Of a stretch of 64,000 nucleotides of DNA, positions 43,504 to 51,651 are shown piece after piece. Positions within the stretch are counted from its first letter, which is position 1. Every line of letters begins with the position of its first letter. The notes under the pieces were generated by a model. The model made no database searches. It was not told the DNA's origin and saw only the letters and a program-made list of their open reading frames with translations. Source of the DNA: Streptomyces sp. NBC_01296. GTDB taxonomy: Bacteria > Actinomycetota > Actinomycetes > Streptomycetales > Streptomycetaceae. Location of the stretch: positions 4,030,001 through 4,094,000 of the forward strand of contig NZ_CP130720.1 in NCBI RefSeq assembly GCF_035984415.1. Reading direction: 5' to 3'. Made by a program: the position numbers and the translations under genes.

Positions 43504-44376
43504 ATGAACATCAAGCGCGGGGCCGCCGGCAGGGGCCGGGTCGCAGGCCTGCCGGAATGGGACCGCTGCGGGGTCATGGGCGTCGTCAACGTCACCCCCG
43601 ACTCCTTCTCCGACGGCGGGCGCTGGTTCGACACCACCGCCGCGGTCAAGCGCGGCCTCGACCTCGTCGTCCAGGGCGCCGACCTCGTGGACGTCGGCGG
43701 CGAGTCCACCCGCCCCGGCGCCTCCCGCGTCGATGAGGAGGAGGAGCTGCGCCGCGTCGTCCCCGTCGTGCGCGGCCTGGCCTCCGAGGGGGTCACCGTC
43801 TCCGTCGACACCATGCGCGCCTCCGTCGCCGCCCAGGCCGTCGCCGCCGGCGCGCTGCTGGTCAACGACGTCAGCGGCGGGCTCGCCGACCCCGGCATGA
43901 TCCCGGCCGTGGCCGCCGCCGAGGTGCCGTTCGTCGTCATGCACTGGCGCGGCTTCAGCGACGGCATGAACCGCCTCGCCGTCTACGAGGACGTCGTCGC
44001 CGAGGTCACCGCCGAACTCCGCACCCGCATCGACGCGGTCGTGGCCGGCGGGATCGCCCCCGAGCGGCTCGTCGTCGACCCCGGCCTCGGCTTCGCGAAG
44101 ATGGCCGAGCACGACCTCGCCCTCGTCGCCCACCTCCCCGAGCTGCGCGCCCTCGGCTTCCCGCTGCTGGTCGCCGCGTCGCGGAAGCGTTTCCTCGGCC
44201 GGATCCTGGCCGGCGCCGCCGACGCCGCCCCGCCGCCCGCCCGCGAGCGCGACGCCGCCACCGCCGCCGTTTCCGCCATCGCCGCCCACCAGGGCGCCTG
44301 GGCCGTCAGGGTCCACGAGGTACGGGCCACCGCCGACGCGGTTCGGGTGGCCCGCGCCGTGGAAGGGGCCCTGTGA
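43504..44376 (+). CDS. folP: Dihydropteroate synthase
   Basis: FolP condenses 6-hydroxymethyl-dihydropterin pyrophosphate with p-aminobenzoate and is the sulfonamide target. The 290-residue TIM barrel has the signatures VMGVVNVTPDSFSDGG near residue 24 and DLVDVGGESTRPGA near 60. It also has the pterin-site NDVSGG and PGLGFAK and the C-terminal SRKRFLGRI. Streptomyces often has two folP genes; this copy sits with folB and folK and is therefore the folate copy. It is followed after 49 bases by a small NTF2-like gene. Confidence 0.95.
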   Translation: MNIKRGAAGRGRVAGLPEWDRCGVMGVVNVTPDSFSDGGRWFDTTAAVKRGLDLVVQGADLVDVGGESTRPGASRVDEEEELRRVVPVVRGLASEGVTVSVDTMRASVAAQAVAAGALLVNDVSGGLADPGMIPAVAAAEVPFVVMHWRGFSDGMNRLAVYEDVVAEVTAELRTRIDAVVAGGIAPERLVVDPGLGFAKMAEHDLALVAHLPELRALGFPLLVAASRKRFLGRILAGAADAAPPPARERDAATAAVSAIAAHQGAWAVRVHEVRATADAVRVARAVEGAL

Positions 44377-44425
44377 TCCGCCCCGCCGGCGGTGTGACCC
44401 GTACAGCAGCCAGGAGAGGGGAACG

Positions 44426-44869
44426 GTGAGCCGCAGCGACATCGAAACCGTCGAAGAGGTCAACACGGCCTTCTACGAGGCCATGGAGCGGGGGGACTTC
44501 GACGCGCTGTCGGCGCTCTGGCTCGAGGACGAGATCTCCTGCGTGCACCCGGGCTGGCCGGTGCTCTCGGGCCGCGGCGAGGTACTGCGCTCGTACGCGC
44601 TGATCATGTCCCACACCGACTACATCCAGTTCTTCCTCACCGACACGAAGGTCGCCGTCATAGGCGACACCGCACTGGTGACGTGCACGGAGAACATCCT
44701 CAGCGGCGGGCCCGCCGAGGACGGCGGAGAGCTCGGCCCGCTCGTCGGCCAGCTGGTCGTCGCCACGAATGTGTTCCGACGCACATCCGGGGGCTGGCGG
44801 CTCTGGTCCCACCACGGTTCTCCCGTCCTGACGGACTCCGCCGAGGACGAAGAGGAGGACCCGGCCTGA
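44426..44869 (+). CDS. NTF2/SnoaL-like small protein
   Basis: The 147-residue single-domain protein has the cone-shaped NTF2-like fold: TVEEVNTAFYEAMERGDFDALSALW, ISCVHPGWPVLSGRGEVLRSYALI, TDTKVAVIGDTALVTCTENI and TNVFRRTSGGWRLWSHHGSPV. The DFDALSALWLED and VHPGW residues match the SnoaL_3/DUF4440-like branch. These proteins bind or isomerise small molecules, or have no catalysis. Its conserved place between folP and folB suggests a link to folate metabolism, but nothing in the sequence shows it. The GTG follows AGGAGAGGGG. Confidence 0.85.
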   Translation: MSRSDIETVEEVNTAFYEAMERGDFDALSALWLEDEISCVHPGWPVLSGRGEVLRSYALIMSHTDYIQFFLTDTKVAVIGDTALVTCTENILSGGPAEDGGELGPLVGQLVVATNVFRRTSGGWRLWSHHGSPVLTDSAEDEEEDPA

Positions 44870-44998
44870 CCCCTCCGGCGGGATCCGAGTCCTTTCGCAG
44901 GTAAATTCGAAGATGGACGACGCCGACCGCACTCGGCGTAGGCCCATGGATCCGGGAGTCCCGGACCGGAAGCACCTACGAAAGCAGGAGTGATTCGC

Positions 44999-45358
44999 GT
45001 GGATCGTGTCGCGCTGCGCGGCCTCAAGGCTCGCGGGCACCACGGCGTCTTCCCCCGGGAGCGCGAGGAAGGCCAGACCTTCATCGTCGACCTGGTGCTG
45101 CACATCGACACCCGCCCCGCGGCGGCCGACGACGACCTGGCGAAGACCGTGCACTACGGGGTCGTCGCCGAGGAGGTCGTCGATGTGGTCCAGGGAGAGC
45201 CCGTCGACCTGATCGAGACCCTCGCCGAGCGGATCGCCCAGCAGTGCCTCAAGCACGAAGCGGTGGCACAGGTGGAGGTCGTCGTCCACAAACCGGACGC
45301 CCCCATCACCGTCCCCTTCGACGACGTGACCATCACGATCACCCGGAGCCGCGTGTGA
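44999..45358 (+). CDS. folB: Dihydroneopterin aldolase
   Basis: FolB cleaves 7,8-dihydroneopterin to 6-hydroxymethyl-dihydropterin and glycolaldehyde. The 119-residue product has the family's RVALRGLKARGHHGVFPREREEGQTFIVDLVL start, the DDDLAKTVHYG loop and LIETLAERIAQQCL. The late VVVHKPDAPI holds the catalytic Lys. The GTG at 44999 is chosen because AGGAG (44986-44990) is 8 bases upstream; the GTG at 44990 overlaps that Shine-Dalgarno. The stop overlaps the folK GTG by 4 bases. Confidence 0.95.
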   Translation: MDRVALRGLKARGHHGVFPREREEGQTFIVDLVLHIDTRPAAADDDLAKTVHYGVVAEEVVDVVQGEPVDLIETLAERIAQQCLKHEAVAQVEVVVHKPDAPITVPFDDVTITITRSRV

Positions 45359-45963
45359 ACAACGGACTGAACGCCCAGAGCGACCCCACCGTCCAGCCGG
45401 TGCCCGCATCCGTCGTCGAGACGGTGGACGCGGCCGACACGACGCTGTCCAACCCGAGGTGGGCCGTGATCGCGCTCGGCGCGAACCTCGGCAACCGCCT
45501 GGAGACCCTCCAGGGCGCCATCGACGCCCTCGGGGACACCCCCGGCCTGCGGGTCAAGGCCGTCTCGCCCGTCTACGAGACCGAGCCGTGGGGCGTCGCG
45601 CCCGGCTCCCAGCCGTCGTACCTCAACGCGGTGGTCCGCGTACGGACCACCCTGCCCCCGTCCTCCCTGCTGGAGCGCGGCCACGCCATCGAAGAGGCCT
45701 TCGACCGCGTGCGCGAGGAGCGCTGGGGCCCGCGCACCATCGACGTCGACATCGTCTCGTACGCCGAGGTGGTCTCGGGCGACCCGGTCCTCACCCTCCC
45801 GCACCCGCGCGCCCACCAGCGGGCCTTCGTCCTGGCCCCGTGGAACGACATCGACCCCGAGGCGCAGATCCCCGGGCACGGCCCGGTCGCGTCCCTCCTG
45901 GCCGGAATCGGCCTGGCGGGCGTCACGCCGCGCCCGGACCTGGAACTCCGCCTCCCCGAGTAG
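45355..45963 (+). CDS. folK: 2-amino-4-hydroxy-6-hydroxymethyldihydropteridine pyrophosphokinase
   Basis: FolK moves pyrophosphate from ATP to the pterin just before FolP. The 202-residue product carries ALGANLGNRLETLQGAIDAL near residue 40 and SPVYETEPWGV. It has the metal-binding RWGPRTIDVDIVSY and the PHPRAHQRAFVLAPW signature. About 35 extra N-terminal residues precede the domain (NAQSDPTVQPVPASVVETVD), unlike the 159-residue E. coli enzyme. It is translationally coupled to folB (GTGA). DUF3180 follows. Confidence 0.95.
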   Translation: MNNGLNAQSDPTVQPVPASVVETVDAADTTLSNPRWAVIALGANLGNRLETLQGAIDALGDTPGLRVKAVSPVYETEPWGVAPGSQPSYLNAVVRVRTTLPPSSLLERGHAIEEAFDRVREERWGPRTIDVDIVSYAEVVSGDPVLTLPHPRAHQRAFVLAPWNDIDPEAQIPGHGPVASLLAGIGLAGVTPRPDLELRLPE

Positions 45964-46035
45964 TCGTTAACCTGTGGCTGCCGCCTGTGGACTGCGGCGG
46001 CTGACGACTTGGCGCGGAAAGCGGGGAACGGGCAC

Positions 46036-46524
46036 GTGAAGCAACTGAGGCCGGCCGTCCTGGCGGGGATCTTCATCGTCGCCGGGGTGCTGTCCTGGGC
46101 GGGCGCCCGGCTGTGGAACGCGTACGGGACCCTGCCGGGCGTCCCGCTGGCCGCGCCCATCGTCCTCGGCGCCATCGCGGTCGTCCTGCTGGCCACCGCC
46201 CTCTCGCTCCGGGCCCGCCTCAAGGCCCAGCGCGAGCGGCGGCCGGGCGCCAAGGGCGTGGAGCCGCTGATGGCGGCCCGCGCCGTCGTCTTCGGACAGG
46301 CGAGCGCCCTCGTGGCGGCCCTCGTGGCGGGCATGTACGGCGGTGTGGGCGTCTTTCTCTGGACCGACGGCCTGGAGGTGCCCGCCCGCCGCGACCAGGC
46401 CTGGTACGCCGCCTTCTCGGTCCTGGCGGGCGCAGCGGTCATCGCCGCCGCCCTCTTCCTGGAGCACGTCCTGAAGCTCCCGGAAGACGACGACACCACC
46501 CCCCACGCCCCGTCCCGCGCCTGA
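46036..46524 (+). CDS. DUF3180 family membrane protein
   Basis: The 162-residue protein has four membrane helices (about 7-25, 35-55, 82-105 and 122-143) joined by short charged loops. Examples are LKAQRERRPGAKGVEPLMAARAVVFGQASALVAALVAGMYGG. The GTG at 46036 (VKQLRPAVLAG) follows GGGGAACGGG; the TTG at 46009 is less likely. DUF3180 genes regularly follow folK in actinobacteria, but the function is not known. It is the last gene of the plus-strand folate unit. Confidence 0.85.
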   Translation: MKQLRPAVLAGIFIVAGVLSWAGARLWNAYGTLPGVPLAAPIVLGAIAVVLLATALSLRARLKAQRERRPGAKGVEPLMAARAVVFGQASALVAALVAGMYGGVGVFLWTDGLEVPARRDQAWYAAFSVLAGAAVIAAALFLEHVLKLPEDDDTTPHAPSRA

Positions 46525-46567
46525 AGCACCCCCGGCCGGCCCTGAAGGGTCCGCCCGTCGCGGAGGC

Positions 46568-47011
46568 TCAGCCCGCGCCGGAGCCCATGGCGTGGCGGGG
46601 TCCCAGCCACTCCCAGAGCCGGAGCGGCTCCGGCCCCTGGCCCTCCCAGTCGCAGAACTGCAGATCGTCGAGGAAACCGCCGCCCGCGAGGACGGTCGCC
46701 TCGCCGTCGTAGCCGCCCTGCGCATTGAAGAGGGAGGCACCCGCGACCGAATCCCTTCCCTTCTCCATCGGCACGGCCGCCACCGCGTCGGTGTCCACGC
46801 TCAGCAACACGCACGGGCACGAGCAGCAGTCCGTCTTCATCACGGCCTGCGGGATCTGCGCCCGGAAGCCCCGGTGGGCGTCCGAATCCCCGTCGAACAG
46901 CAGCTCCAGGGTCCGCCGGATGTCCTCGCTCAGCGGCTCCCAGCCGTCGTCGGCCGCACCCGGCGCCTCGTTCCCGGCCGCGGCCCCGGCCGTGTCCTCC
47001 CCCGTGGGCAC
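46568..47011 (-). CDS. Hypothetical protein with a dense Cys cluster, downstream of folE
   Basis: The 147-residue product starts at GTG 47011, four bases after the folE stop, so it is probably co-transcribed. The N-terminal 25 residues are low complexity. The centre carries KTDCCSCPCVLLSVD (Cys 62, 63, 65 and 67), and another Cys lies in QFCDWEG near the C-terminus. The cluster could bind a metal, but no family is recognised. The C-terminal part is acidic and aromatic (PLRLWEWLGPRH). Confidence 0.65.
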   Translation of the reverse strand: MPTGEDTAGAAAGNEAPGAADDGWEPLSEDIRRTLELLFDGDSDAHRGFRAQIPQAVMKTDCCSCPCVLLSVDTDAVAAVPMEKGRDSVAGASLFNAQGGYDGEATVLAGGGFLDDLQFCDWEGQGPEPLRLWEWLGPRHAMGSGAG

Positions 47012-47015
47012 CCGG

Positions 47016-47624
47016 TCAGCGAGCCATGATCAGGCTCATGGCCTCGTTACGGGTCGCTGGGTCGCGGAGCTGGCCGCGGACCGCCGAGGTGATCGTCTTC
47101 GCGCCGGGCTTGCGGACCCCGCGCATCGTCATGCACATGTGCTCGCACTCGACGACGACGATGACCCCGCGCGGCTCCAGGATCTCCATCAGGGAGTCCG
47201 CTATCTGCGTGGTCAGCCGCTCCTGCACCTGCGGGCGGCGGGCGAACACGTCCACGAGGCGGGCCAGCTTCGACAGGCCGGTGATCTTGCCGTCGATGGA
47301 CGGGATGTAGCCGACGTGCGCGACGCCGTGGAACGGCACGAGGTGATGTTCGCAGTTGCTCATGACCTCGATGTCCTTGACCAGGACCATCTCGTCGTGG
47401 CCCAGGTCGAAGGTGGTCGTCAGGACCTCTTCGGGCTTCTGGTAGAGGCCGGCGAATATCTCCTTGTACGCCCGCGCCACGCGTGCCGGGGTTTCGAGGA
47501 GGCCCTCGCGGTCCGGGTCCTCGCCGACCGCGATCAGAAGTTCGCGGACCGCCGCCTCGGCGCGCTTCTCGTCGAACTCGCCGATCGTGCCCTCGTCACC
47601 GGTCAGGGTCACTGGGTCGGTCAT
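47016..47624 (-). CDS. folE: GTP cyclohydrolase I
   Basis: FolE converts GTP to 7,8-dihydroneopterin triphosphate, the first folate step. The 202-residue product has the zinc and catalytic residues in SNCEHHLVPFHGVAHVGYIP and in VVVECEHMCMTMRGVRKPGAKT, plus GLSKLARLVDVFARRPQVQERLT. The ATG at 47624 follows GAGGAAGAG; a GTG at 47663 is less likely. It lies on the strand opposite the folP/folB/folK unit. A strong terminator separates it from ftsH upstream, so it needs its own promoter within the short gap. Confidence 0.96.
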   Translation of the reverse strand: MTDPVTLTGDEGTIGEFDEKRAEAAVRELLIAVGEDPDREGLLETPARVARAYKEIFAGLYQKPEEVLTTTFDLGHDEMVLVKDIEVMSNCEHHLVPFHGVAHVGYIPSIDGKITGLSKLARLVDVFARRPQVQERLTTQIADSLMEILEPRGVIVVVECEHMCMTMRGVRKPGAKTITSAVRGQLRDPATRNEAMSLIMAR

Positions 47625-47670
47625 CTCTTCCTCGTTCCTGTGTGCACTGGCGCTCGCGGGCACGCAAAAG

Positions 47671-47708
47671 TGCCGCGCCCCCCAGGCTAGAACCTGGGGG
47701 GCGCGGCA
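47671..47708 (-). terminator. Strong terminator between ftsH and folE
   Basis: There is a perfect 16-bp stem, TGCCGCGCCCCCCAGG / CCTGGGGGGCGCGGCA, with a 6-base loop. On the minus strand the stem is followed by CTTTTG. It lies 28 bases past the ftsH stop. Confidence 0.9.
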
Positions 47709-47735
47709 TCCATTCCGGGACGGTCCGGCCGAAGG

Positions 47736-49757
47736 CTACTCGGCGCGGTCCTCCGGGGACGGGTCCTTCTCCACGGACACGGCCGGCGTGCTCGCCGACG
47801 TGCCGTTCGCCGAGTTCGTCAGCTGGAGCTCCTTGGGAGAGAGCACCGGCGGACGGGTCGACGGGGTGCGGTGCGAGGAGCCGGTCCACGCCGGGCGGGC
47901 CGGGCGCTTCACGATCGTCGAGAAGACCTCGGCGATCTGCTCCTTGTTCAGCGTCTCCTTCTCGAGGAGCGCGAGAACCAGGTTGTCGAGGACGTCGCGG
48001 TTCTCGACCAGGATCTCCCAGGCCTCGTTGTGCGCCGTCTCGATGAGCTTCTTGACCTCTTCGTCGACCAGCGCCGCGACCTCTTCCGAGTAGTCCCGCG
48101 GGTGCGACATCTCGCGGCCCAGGAACGGCTCGGTGTTGTCCCCGCCGAACTTGATCGCGCCGAGGCGCTCGGTCATGCCGTACTGGGTCACCATCGCGCG
48201 GGCCGTCGCCGTGGCCTTCTCGATGTCGTTCGCCGCGCCGGTGGTCGGGTCGTGGAAGACCAGCTCCTCGGCCGCGCGCCCGCCCAGCATGTACGCCAGC
48301 TGGTCGAGCATCTCGTTGCGCGTGGTCGAGTACTTGTCCTCGTCGGGCAGGACCATGGTGTAGCCCAGGGCCCGGCCGCGGGACAGGATCGTGATCTTGT
48401 GGACCGGGTCGGAGTTCGGGGAGGCCGCCGCGACCAGGGCGTGGCCGCCCTCGTGGTACGCGGTGATCTTCTTTTCCCGGTCCGACATGATCCGGGTCCG
48501 CTTCTGCGGGCCCGCCACGACGCGGTCGATGGCCTCGTCCAGCATGTGGTTGTCGATCAGCTTGCGGTCCGAGCGGGCGGTCAGGAGCGCCGCCTCGTTC
48601 AGGACGTTGGACAGATCGGCACCCGTGAAGCCGGGGGTGCGGCGGGCGACGGCCGAGAGGTCGACGTCCGGAGCGACCGGCTTGCCCTTCTGGTGGACCT
48701 TGAGGATCTCCAGACGGCCCTGCATGTCGGGACGGTCGACCGCGATTTGCCGGTCGAAGCGGCCCGGGCGCAGCAGCGCCGGGTCGAGGATGTCCGGGCG
48801 GTTCGTGGCGGCGATCAGGATGACGCCGCCCTTCACGTCGAAGCCGTCCATCTCGACGAGCAGCTGGTTCAGGGTCTGCTCGCGCTCGTCGTGGCCGCCG
48901 CCGAGGCCCGCACCGCGGTGCCGGCCGACGGCGTCGATCTCGTCGACGAAGACGATCGCCGGGGCGTTGGCCTTGGCCTGCTCGAACAGGTCGCGGACAC
49001 GCGAGGCACCGACACCGACGAACATCTCGACGAAATCGGAACCGGAGATCGAGTAGAACGGGACGCCCGCCTCGCCGGCGACGGCACGCGCCAGGAGGGT
49101 CTTGCCGGTGCCGGGCGGGCCGTAGAGCAGCACGCCCTTGGGGATCTTGGCCCCGACGGCCTGGAACTTGGCCGGCTCCTGCAGGAACTCCTTGATCTCG
49201 TGGAGTTCCTCGACGGCCTCGTCCGCGCCCGCGACGTCGGCGAACGTCGTCTTCGGGGTGTCCTTGGTGATGAGCTTGGCCTTGGACTTCCCGAAGTTCA
49301 TCACCCGGGAGCCGCCGCCCTGCATCTGATTCATCAGGAACAGGAAGACGACGACGATGAGGACGAAGGGCAGCAGCGAGAGCAGCACGCTGAGGAACGG
49401 GCTGGTCTTGTCCGGCGAGACGGTGTACCCGTTCGGGATCTGACCGGCTTCGTACTTGGTCTGGAGGTTCTGGGCGAGCTGGACGCCCTGGTCCCCGATG
49501 TAGTTGGCCTGGAACTTGGTGCCGTCGTTGTCGCCGAGCTTCTGGTCCTTCTTCAGCTCGATCTTGATCATCTGGCTGTCACCGGTGGTGAGCTTGGCGC
49601 TCTGCACCTGGCCACTGTTGATCGCCTTGATGACCTCGCTGGTCTCCACCGACTTGTAGCCGCCGCCGGAGCCGACGACGTTCATCAACACGACCACGGC
49701 GAGGACGGCCAGCACGATCCACATGACCGGCCCACGGAAGTATCGCTTCACGTCCAT
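47736..49757 (-). CDS. ftsH: ATP-dependent zinc metalloprotease FtsH
   Basis: FtsH degrades misfolded membrane and some regulatory proteins. The 673-residue product has two membrane helices (about 11-28 and 121-141) around an extracytoplasmic domain. The AAA+ module has Walker A GPPGTGKT at 213-220, FVEMFVGVGA (pore residue FVG) and Walker B IVFVDEIDAVG. The protease HEGGH is at 435-439. The C-terminal 60 residues are a Pro/Ser/Thr-rich tail. ATG 49757 (MDVKRYFRG) is the only credible start: no other ATG, GTG or TTG occurs in frame for over 100 bases upstream. The Shine-Dalgarno AGGAGG is 26 bases upstream, separated by a palindrome. Confidence 0.96.
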   Translation of the reverse strand: MDVKRYFRGPVMWIVLAVLAVVVLMNVVGSGGGYKSVETSEVIKAINSGQVQSAKLTTGDSQMIKIELKKDQKLGDNDGTKFQANYIGDQGVQLAQNLQTKYEAGQIPNGYTVSPDKTSPFLSVLLSLLPFVLIVVVFLFLMNQMQGGGSRVMNFGKSKAKLITKDTPKTTFADVAGADEAVEELHEIKEFLQEPAKFQAVGAKIPKGVLLYGPPGTGKTLLARAVAGEAGVPFYSISGSDFVEMFVGVGASRVRDLFEQAKANAPAIVFVDEIDAVGRHRGAGLGGGHDEREQTLNQLLVEMDGFDVKGGVILIAATNRPDILDPALLRPGRFDRQIAVDRPDMQGRLEILKVHQKGKPVAPDVDLSAVARRTPGFTGADLSNVLNEAALLTARSDRKLIDNHMLDEAIDRVVAGPQKRTRIMSDREKKITAYHEGGHALVAAASPNSDPVHKITILSRGRALGYTMVLPDEDKYSTTRNEMLDQLAYMLGGRAAEELVFHDPTTGAANDIEKATATARAMVTQYGMTERLGAIKFGGDNTEPFLGREMSHPRDYSEEVAALVDEEVKKLIETAHNEAWEILVENRDVLDNLVLALLEKETLNKEQIAEVFSTIVKRPARPAWTGSSHRTPSTRPPVLSPKELQLTNSANGTSASTPAVSVEKDPSPEDRAE

Positions 49758-49954
49758 CCATACGGGGCGCCAGGCGCCCCGTCCCTCCTGCCCGTAGGTA
49801 AATGCTGCTCTGAGTAAAGACTGTTCTTCGGAATGTACCCCTGTATTGTCACCCGCGGCCTCGTGGGACGGCTGACAGAACTGCTTTCCCCTGCTCCAAC
49901 GGCAGGAATCGTTCCAGGGTTCCCCTGTGCGGACCCCGACCGGGGCCCGCGGCG
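49758..49954 (-). promoter_or_regulatory. ftsH upstream region and hpt terminator
   Basis: These 197 bases hold no gene. GCGGACCCC (49929-49937) and GGGGCCCGC (49942-49950) form a 9-bp stem with one wobble pair, just past the hpt stop, and are a likely hpt terminator. The remaining 170 bases should contain the ftsH promoter; I could not place its elements. The segment 49790-49860 is AT-richer than its surroundings. Confidence 0.45.
49764..49789 (-). promoter_or_regulatory. Hairpin between the ftsH Shine-Dalgarno and start codon
   Basis: AGGAGG lies at 49789-49784 on the minus strand. It is followed by GAC and the palindrome GGGGCGCC-T-GGCGCCCC (49780-49764), then GTATGG and the ATG at 49757. 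A 7-bp stem with a 3-base loop would shorten the effective gap between Shine-Dalgarno and start from 26 bases to about 9. No nearer Shine-Dalgarno is seen. Confidence 0.5.
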
Positions 49955-50515
49955 TCAGCCGCCGTAGACGTGCGGGGCGAGCGTGCCGACGAACGGCAGG
50001 TTGCGGTACTTCTCCGCGTAGTCGAGGCCGTAGCCGACGACGAACTCGTTCGGGATGTCGAAGCCGACCCACTTCACGTCGATCGCGACCTTGGCGGCGT
50101 CGGGCTTGCGCAGCAGCGTGACGACCTCGAGCGAGGCCGGCTGGCGGGAGCCCAGGTTCGACAGCAGCCAGGACAGGGTCAGGCCCGAGTCGATGATGTC
50201 CTCGACGATCAGGACGTGCTTGTCCTTGATGTCGGTGTCCAGGTCCTTGAGGATCCGGACCACACCGGAGGACTGGGTCCCGGCGCCGTACGAGGACACC
50301 GCCATCCAGTCCATGGTGAGCGGGGTGGACAAGGCACGCGCCAGGTCCGCCATCACCATCACCGCGCCCTTGAGGACGCCGACGATGAGCAGGTCCTTGC
50401 CCGCGTACTCCGCGTCGATCTTCGCGGCCAGCTCGGCCAGCTTCGCGTCGATCTCTTCCTTGGTGATGAGCACCGACTGGAGGTCGCTGCCCATGTCCTT
50501 CTCGTCCACCCGCAT
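49955..50515 (-). CDS. hpt: Hypoxanthine phosphoribosyltransferase
   Basis: Hpt salvages hypoxanthine and guanine with PRPP to IMP and GMP. The 186-residue product has the purine PRTase elements: GVLKGAVMVMADL, the MAVSSYGAGTQSSGVV flexible loop, the PRPP-binding VLIVEDIIDSGLTLSWL, and the C-terminal KWVGFDIPNEFVVGYGLDYAEKYRNLP. The ATG at 50515 gives the usual Streptomyces length; the codon at 50491 is an alternative. The tilS-hpt-ftsH order is conserved in many Gram-positive bacteria and holds here. Confidence 0.95.
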   Translation of the reverse strand: MRVDEKDMGSDLQSVLITKEEIDAKLAELAAKIDAEYAGKDLLIVGVLKGAVMVMADLARALSTPLTMDWMAVSSYGAGTQSSGVVRILKDLDTDIKDKHVLIVEDIIDSGLTLSWLLSNLGSRQPASLEVVTLLRKPDAAKVAIDVKWVGFDIPNEFVVGYGLDYAEKYRNLPFVGTLAPHVYGG

Positions 50516-50580
50516 CACTTTCGTTGTCGGCCGGGGCTCCGGGGGTTCCCCCGGAGGACTCAGCCGTGTTTCAGCACCAA

Positions 50581-51651
50581 TCAGCCCTGCCGGATGACAA
50601 GTCTGCCACCCTGCCGCTGGGCTTCGACCCGGCCGGGCAGGTTGATGGCGCCCTGACCCCGCCAACCGGTGATGAGCCGGTCCACTTCCTCGATGTGGCG
50701 GGCGAAGAGCGAGCCTGCGGGGGAACCGGCCGCGACCACGGCCCTGCGCAGCACGCGGCGGCGGACGGCCGGGGGCAGGGCGTACAGCTTGGCGCACTCC
50801 AGGCGGCCGTCCGCGTCCCGTACGCCGGCCTCGGCCTCGGCGGCCCAGGCGTCGAGGGCGTCGGCGTCGTCGCGGGACAGCTGGGCGGTGCGGGCCAGCG
50901 CCTCGACCACGCCCTTGCCCAGCGCCTTCTCGAGGGCGGGCAGCCCCTCGTGGCGGAGCCGGGAGCGGGTGTAGGCGGGGTCGATGTTGTGCGGGTCGTC
51001 CCAGACCGGCAGGGACTGGACCATGCAGGCCTTGCGGGCGGTCTGCCGGTCGACCTGGAGGAAGGGGCGGCGGTAGCGGTGGCTGCGGCCGGAGACGCCG
51101 GGACCACCCGAGACTTCCGGCATGCCGGACAGCGAGCGGATGCCGGAGCCGCGGGCGAGCCCCAGCAGGACGGTTTCGGCTTGATCGTCCCGGGTGTGGC
51201 CGAGCAGCACGGCGGCGGCGCCCAGGCGGTCCGCGGCCTCGTCCAGGGCGGCGTAGCGGGCATCGCGGGCGGCGGCCTCGGGCCCGCCGTCGCGGCCTAC
51301 GCGCACGGCGACGGACTCCACCGGGTCGAGGCGGAGTGCGGTCATGCGGGTGACGACCTCGGCGGCGCGCAGGTCGGAGCCCGCCTGGAGCCCGTGGTCG
51401 ACGGTGATGCCGCCGGCCCGGATGCCCAGCTTGGGCGCCTCGAAGGCGAGGGCGGAGGCGAGCGCCATGGAGTCGGCGCCGCCGGAGCAGGCGACGAGTA
51501 CGAGTGGCGGGGAGCCGGCCGCGGGGGCGGGGGTCCCCCCGGGCGGAGCCGTGGAGAGGCCGGCGGGACGGTCTGTGAGGTCGGTGAGGACGTCGTGGAG
51601 TACGCGGCGGACCGCCAGGCGTATCGCCGCGACCGCAGGATGGGGACCCAT
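50581..51651 (-). CDS. tilS: tRNA(Ile)-lysidine synthetase
   Basis: TilS adds lysine to the wobble cytidine of tRNA-Ile(CAU) so that it reads AUA. The 356-residue protein has the N-type ATP pyrophosphatase P-loop SGGADS at 56-61, followed by GGITVDHGL and LLGHTRDDQAETVLL. The TilS motif YRRPFLQVDRQ and the NIDPAYTRSRLRHEGLPAL segment come next. A helical C-terminal region follows; the extra substrate-binding domain of E. coli TilS is missing, as in other actinobacteria. A Pro/Ala/Gly-rich insert (about 30-48) precedes the P-loop. It precedes hpt by 65 bases. Confidence 0.94.
   Translation of the reverse strand: MGPHPAVAAIRLAVRRVLHDVLTDLTDRPAGLSTAPPGGTPAPAAGSPPLVLVACSGGADSMALASALAFEAPKLGIRAGGITVDHGLQAGSDLRAAEVVTRMTALRLDPVESVAVRVGRDGGPEAAARDARYAALDEAADRLGAAAVLLGHTRDDQAETVLLGLARGSGIRSLSGMPEVSGGPGVSGRSHRYRRPFLQVDRQTARKACMVQSLPVWDDPHNIDPAYTRSRLRHEGLPALEKALGKGVVEALARTAQLSRDDADALDAWAAEAEAGVRDADGRLECAKLYALPPAVRRRVLRRAVVAAGSPAGSLFARHIEEVDRLITGWRGQGAINLPGRVEAQRQGGRLVIRQG

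Noticed and set aside
51520..51560. GGGGGTCCCCCC-like palindrome inside the tilS coding region as a third copy of the intergenic repeat
   Set aside because: It lacks the GGGAGGTGCCCCC core and simply encodes a Pro/Gly-rich insert; similarity is limited to G and C runs.
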